DNA of 64,000 bases from Acanthornis magna (Eukaryota; Chordata; Aves; Passeriformes; Acanthizidae), in NCBI GenBank assembly GCA_036785705.1, contig JAWUZG010000056.1, forward strand, positions 6,697,001-6,761,000. The letters run 5' to 3'. A program made the position numbers and the translations under genes. Shown here one piece after another: positions 62,001 to 64,000 of this stretch. The notes beneath the pieces were generated by a model. The model had not been told where the DNA came from. It saw only the letters and a list, made by a program, of their open reading frames with translations, and ran no database searches. How positions within the stretch are numbered: position 1 is the stretch's first letter; every line of letters starts with the position of its first letter.

Positions 62001-62419
62001 GCTCTAAAGCAGCTCTGTTGGCTGTCTGGGCTGTCCCAGCAGCATCCATCCTGGAGGAGCATCCATCCTGGAGGAGCATCCATCCTGAGGAGCATCCTGC
62101 TGGCAGGCAGCTTGGTAACTGGCTGCCCTGTGCCTGCCACATGCATTTAGCTGATGCTGTACTGCTAACATTTATGGTGGAAGGGTTGTTACCAAGCTGG
62201 GGATGCAGAAAATAAGCGTCCTTGAGAGAACAGCTGGGAATTAACATGTGTTTGTGTTTCAGAGATGAGCGAAACCAGTCAATCATTGTCAGTGGGGAGT
62301 CTGGAGCTGGAAAGACTGTCTCTGCTAAGTATGCCATGAGGTACTTTGCCACGGTCAGTGGATCTGCCAGTGAAGCCAATGTTGAGGAGAAAGTCTTGGC
62401 CTCCAACCCCATCATGGAG
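19992..62419 (+). CDS. MYO5A: Myosin-Va heavy chain, N-terminal exons 1-5 (partial; continues past right edge)
   Basis: Class V myosin is a two-headed processive actin motor that moves melanosomes, ER tubules and secretory vesicles. Joined exons 19992-20018, 40235-40345, 40624-40795, 45775-45919 and 62263-62419 encode residues 1-204 of a protein that is normally about 1,830-1,860 residues. Residues about 8-60 form the SH3-like N-terminal domain ([18 protein letters not shown]). The motor begins after it, with [12 protein letters not shown] and the P-loop GESGAGKT at residues 163-170, the numbering known for human MYO5A. Compared with human, this N-terminus carries bird-like changes such as [11 protein letters not shown]. 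Switch I, switch II, the IQ motifs, coiled coil and cargo-binding tail lie beyond the window. Intron 3 uses a GC donor. MYO5B and MYO5C are excluded by the near-exact N-terminus and the ARPP19 neighbour. Confidence 0.97.
22093..22112. repeat. (GT)n microsatellite
   Basis: An alternating TG run of about ten units in MYO5A intron 1. Confidence 0.75.
24171..24950 (-). mobile_element. Probable old LTR-retrotransposon LTR fragment
   Basis: On the minus strand this stretch has the layout of an LTR promoter: a CCAAT box (complement of ATTGG at 24348-24352), then TGTATAAATA (complement of 24311-24320), then a CA/GT-rich segment with an AATAAG-type signal near 24230. The composition also differs from the surrounding intron. 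Termini and target-site duplication could not be fixed, and no coding region is present. It could instead be an unrelated promoter-like sequence. Confidence 0.4.
24741..24834. repeat. 47-bp tandem duplication, two copies
   Basis: Copy 1 at 24741-24787 and copy 2 at 24788-24834 are nearly identical. Both contain CAAACACCTGGACATCACTT and GAGCTTGTTAGCTG; I see two mismatches. Such internal duplications are common in retroviral U3 regions, where they act as enhancer repeats. Confidence 0.9.
26654..26985 (-). repeat. CR1 LINE 3' fragment, inverted
   Basis: The + strand begins TCACAGAATCCCAGAATGGG, then GGTTGGAAGGGACC, CTCTGGGCAGCCTGTTCC near 26806 and GTAAAGTTCTTCCTCAT near 26845. This is the complement of the avian CR1 3' region read from its tail inwards. 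It ends near 'TTTAGATATTTGTACACATT', where AT-rich repeats begin. Confidence 0.92.
26967..27210. repeat. AT-rich tract with duplicated CR1-derived block
   Basis: AGATATTTGTACACATTAAT at 26967 recurs as AGATATTTATACACATTAAT at 27140, an offset of 173 bases. Between and after them the sequence is very AT-rich with many short palindromic TTAATTAA and ATAATTAT type stretches. The first copy is the inner edge of the adjoining CR1. Confidence 0.75.
39905..39955. repeat. Poly(T) tract
   Basis: T-rich run with two long homopolymer T stretches, about 280 bases before MYO5A exon 2. It could be the complement of an old poly(A) tail or a simple slippage tract. Confidence 0.7.
40235..40345 (+). CDS. MYO5A: MYO5A coding exon 2
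   Basis: Encodes residues 10-46, beginning [13 protein letters not shown] and ending RLEEGK, the main part of the SH3-like N-terminal domain. Acceptor ctgcag ends at 40234 and donor gtaagt begins at 40346. Phase 0 on both sides. Confidence 0.97.
40346..40623 (+). other. MYO5A: MYO5A intron 2 (278 bp)
   Basis: Short GT-AG intron with a TG-rich start and a T-rich tract before the acceptor ttcag. It is the only short intron in the visible part of the gene. Confidence 0.95.
40624..40795 (+). CDS. MYO5A: MYO5A coding exon 3
   Basis: Encodes residues 47-103 plus the first base of Gly104, from [15 protein letters not shown] to LIYTYC. It includes the conserved [18 protein letters not shown] segment where the motor head starts. 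The exon ends TGTG and is followed by GCAAGT, a non-canonical GC donor (see findings). Confidence 0.95.
40796..45774 (+). other. MYO5A: MYO5A intron 3 (5.0 kb, GC-AG type)
   Basis: Begins GCAAGT and ends TTTGTAG. It contains a CR1 fragment near 41881 and short chance open frames (for example 42242-42628 minus, 42273-42731 plus). No gene is recognised inside it. Confidence 0.9.
41881..42020 (-). repeat. CR1 LINE 3' tail fragment, inverted
   Basis: The + strand reads CACGGAATAGTTCAGGTTGG then AAGAGACCTCTGGAAGTCTT, later ATCAGGTTGCTCAGGGC and GAGTGTCTCCAGAGCTG. This is the complement of a CR1 3' end. Only about 140 bases are clear and the fragment is diverged. Confidence 0.8.
45775..45919 (+). 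CDS. MYO5A: MYO5A coding exon 4
   Basis: Completes Gly104 and encodes [11 protein letters not shown] through EEAYKQMA, then the first two bases of Arg152. The VAINPY segment is a hallmark of myosin motors. Acceptor ttgtag ends at 45774 and donor gtttgt begins at 45920. Confidence 0.96.
47036..47594 (-). mobile_element. Solo LTR of an ERVL-like avian endogenous retrovirus
   Basis: The element starts TGTCTTGGTTT and ends AAACCAGGACA, an imperfect inverted terminal pair (10 of 11) with TG...CA ends. The minus strand carries the U3 promoter, with TATATAAACT (complement of 47336-47345), and matches the LTR family seen in many copies in songbird genomes. No internal retroviral genes are present, so it is a recombined solo LTR. 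The flanking pentamers ACCCT (47031-47035) and GCTCT (47595-47599) agree at three positions with two transitions and may be a decayed target-site duplication. It lies antisense to MYO5A in intron 4, so its promoter would point away from the direction of MYO5A transcription. Confidence 0.88.
51975..52080. repeat. Possible ancient MIR/L3-like interspersed repeat
   Basis: The segment has the sequence style of old amniote SINE/LINE relics: CCCAAAGTTCTTTACA near 52003, then a TTATTTCCATTTTATAAG type block near 52035. It is diverged and the boundaries are vague. Confidence 0.35.
52985..53085. repeat. Possible ancient L3/MIR-like interspersed repeat
   Basis: Reads GCATTTTGCACATTCTGAGT, then GTTTTACAGA, TTAATCCACACACCAGCCCT and CTGAGGGTGG, in the order found in L3/MIR-type relics. 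Diverged; no coding content. Confidence 0.4.
62041..62097. repeat. 17-bp tandem repeat (about 3.4 copies)
   Basis: The unit AGCATCCATCCTGGAGG is repeated at 62041-62057 and 62058-62074, then a copy lacking one base at 62075-62090, then a partial AGCATCC. The array ends about 165 bases before MYO5A exon 5. Confidence 0.92.
62263..62419 (+). CDS. MYO5A: MYO5A coding exon 5
   Basis: Completes Arg152 and encodes residues 153-204, [10 protein letters not shown] through LASNPIME. It contains the ATP-binding P-loop GESGAGKT (residues 163-170, about 62294-62317), including the catalytic Lys and Thr that hold the phosphates and Mg. Acceptor tttcag ends at 62262 and donor gtaaga begins at 62420. The next exon, expected to begin SIGNAKT, is not in the window. 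Confidence 0.97.
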
Positions 62420-64000
62420 GTAAGAGCTACTGCACTAAACCCCATCCTCCAGCTGCGGTTTCTACTCTGGGGCAAACATAAGCGTTCAACAGAGAGAGCA
62501 ATTCATACTTTTTAAAAACATTTAAAAAGAATTTTGTATTTAATCCATTTAAAAGGAGGTGTTTAAGGTGTATTTTGTGTAACATTTATGAAAGACTGAG
62601 AGAAGAGGGGAGGTATTGTTTCAGTATTGTTAATGTATTTCACGTAACAAAGTAATTTTTATTTGAATGCTGCCTTAAGTCTCTTCAGCTTTGTAACTGG
62701 TAATTCCCAGGCTGCTGGTCAAATGCAATTGGAGAAGACTGGTTTAGTGTGTAAAATTCCAAAGAGGATAAAAGTGTTGGTTTTACCCACCAAACATGTG
62801 GGGGCCAGTAGACTGTACTCTGAAAGGAAGTAAAGCAAATGTTAAATTTTAGGAAATACAGTTAGGAAGGAGACTGAGAAAACGAAGTTATGTGGGATGC
62901 ACACAGTTTCTTTCAGAGGAGAAAAATACATCAGAAGACATAATTTTGCTATAATTAGCTCAGACTCATGTTTCAGTTCTGGAAATAGTTGTAACTGGCT
63001 GTAGTCAAGTCCCAAAGCCATTGGCTTGGGAGGGCAGGTGCTGGCAGTAGACTTTGAGAGGACATGCACAGTTCCTCCTGCTTCTGGGTCTCTGTTCTCT
63101 GGGAAGCTCAGGAGAGGCTGTACCTCTGATATCACAGCCAAGCAGAAAAGATTTCTTAGACTCACCTGAATTGCTTCTTGTGTCTTTGCCTACATGCGTA
63201 GATTCAAGTTGTGGCTGAAGTTGAGGATCTGTGTTAATGATTCATCAGAGAGAAAGTCTTGGGGGAATTTCTTGAGAGAAGCAGCCCTGTCCATAGGCAC
63301 ACACATGCCTATGAACAGCCTAGGAAAATGCTTAGGACCATTGATGCCTTGGTAGATGTTGGGCATCTCTCTGCAGAAGTGTGAAAGATGATGAGTAAAT
63401 AGAGTGCATGCAGTGAAATGTGAAGTGCAAAATGCTGCCATTGTTTTTTTTCTCAGGTATTTTTAAAAAATGAATTATGTTTTATTCCTCCTTTCCTCCT
63501 GGCATGAGGAGTTCATGATACTCAAACTGTAGCTGCCCCAGCACAGTTGTGTGTGTCTGTCACAAGGTAATTGTGCCTGGTTTGTGGTGCTGTGTGGTGT
63601 TTGGAAATTCCTTCTGTGGGCTCAAACAAGCCGTGCTGTGCTGGGCAGTGATGATCCAACTGTGCAGCCATGGCAGGAAGGCAGGAGGGCTGAGCCCAGG
63701 GAGCCTTGCAGTGCTGAGGGTTTGCAGTGAGTGCCACTCCCATCCAGGGTTTGCCACGCTGACCTTCGGTGGGTGCTGATGAGCATCCTCCTGCCCGGCA
63801 GCGCTACCTGGGGCCAGGTGTCCTCAGCGGCAGCCTGCCAGGGACAGCTCTGCTCAGGGGCTCTGCAGGACAGCTCTGTGCTTGGTGTTTGCTGGGTGAA
63901 ATACAAACTCTGCAGGTGTCCCTGCACCACGCCTTTTGTTTGGTCTCAAAGCCTAAAGCAAACATCCTGCTCTCTCACTTCTTGGGCCCCACCACCCAGT
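62420..64000 (+). other. MYO5A: MYO5A intron 5 (start; runs off the window)
   Basis: Begins with donor gtaaga. AT-rich at first, then GC-richer from about 63550. No exon, RNA gene or well-supported repeat was recognised. Open frames at 63522-63930 on both strands are short and lack protein-like content. Confidence 0.85.

Larger units (their letters stand above)
45920..62262 (+). other. MYO5A: MYO5A intron 4 (16.3 kb)
   Basis: GT-AG intron (donor gtttgt, acceptor tttcag). Its contents include an inverted solo LTR (47036-47594), two possible ancient MIR/L3-like relics (about 51975-52080 and 52985-53085), an unexplained region at 60550-61070 and a 17-bp tandem repeat at 62041-62097. No other gene is recognised. 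The remaining sequence is AT-rich with scattered short chance frames. Confidence 0.9.

Noticed and set aside
1..64000. tRNA, rRNA, snRNA or microRNA genes, CRISPR arrays or bacterial-type operons
   Set aside because: No convincing structure or motif was seen by eye on either strand. A covariance-model scan would be needed to exclude small RNA genes in the long introns.

Overview
This is vertebrate nuclear DNA, almost certainly from a bird and probably a songbird. The genes have long AT-rich introns with GT-AG splice sites and start inside two sharply bounded CpG islands. The recognisable repeats are CR1 LINE fragments and one solo LTR of the ERVL-like type common in passerine genomes. Nothing prokaryotic is present (no operons, ribosome binding sites or CRISPR). 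The order ARPP19 then MYO5A, both on the + strand, matches the conserved vertebrate neighbourhood ATOSA(FAM214A)-ARPP19-MYO5A (human chromosome 15; the corresponding chicken chromosome should be 10).

Layout. 1 to about 4500 is AT-rich and has no convincing coding exon. By synteny its left end may hold the 3' UTR of the upstream gene, and an old CR1-like fragment lies near 2340-3060. A CR1 3' end (about 4500-4798) abuts the ARPP19 CpG island (4799-5640). ARPP19 is complete: coding exons 5114-5158, 9965-10087 and 13487-13657 give 112 residues, followed by a 3' UTR of about 3.1 kb with a poly(A) signal at 16723. A spacer of about 3 kb leads to the MYO5A CpG island (about 19430-20430). MYO5A exons 1-5 follow (19992-20018, 40235-40345, 40624-40795, 45775-45919, 62263-62419). 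They encode the first 204 residues, through the SH3-like N-terminal domain and the P-loop of the motor. The gene runs off the right edge.

Introns fill most of the window. MYO5A intron 1 (20.2 kb) carries a probable LTR fragment with a 47-bp tandem duplication, a CR1 fragment and an AT-rich duplicated tract. Intron 3 carries a CR1 fragment. Intron 4 (16.3 kb) carries the solo LTR, two possible MIR/L3-like relics and a 17-bp tandem repeat just before exon 5.

The two genes do different jobs. ARPP19 is the Greatwall-activated inhibitor of PP2A-B55 that permits mitotic entry. MYO5A is the processive actin motor that carries melanosomes, ER and vesicles. Their adjacency is conserved synteny, not a pathway. 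I found no new biological system. The most useful specific observations are a GC-AG intron in MYO5A, three Pumilio-type sites in the ARPP19 3' UTR, promoter motifs resembling YY1 and ZNF143 sites, and several mobile-element remnants close to functional sites.
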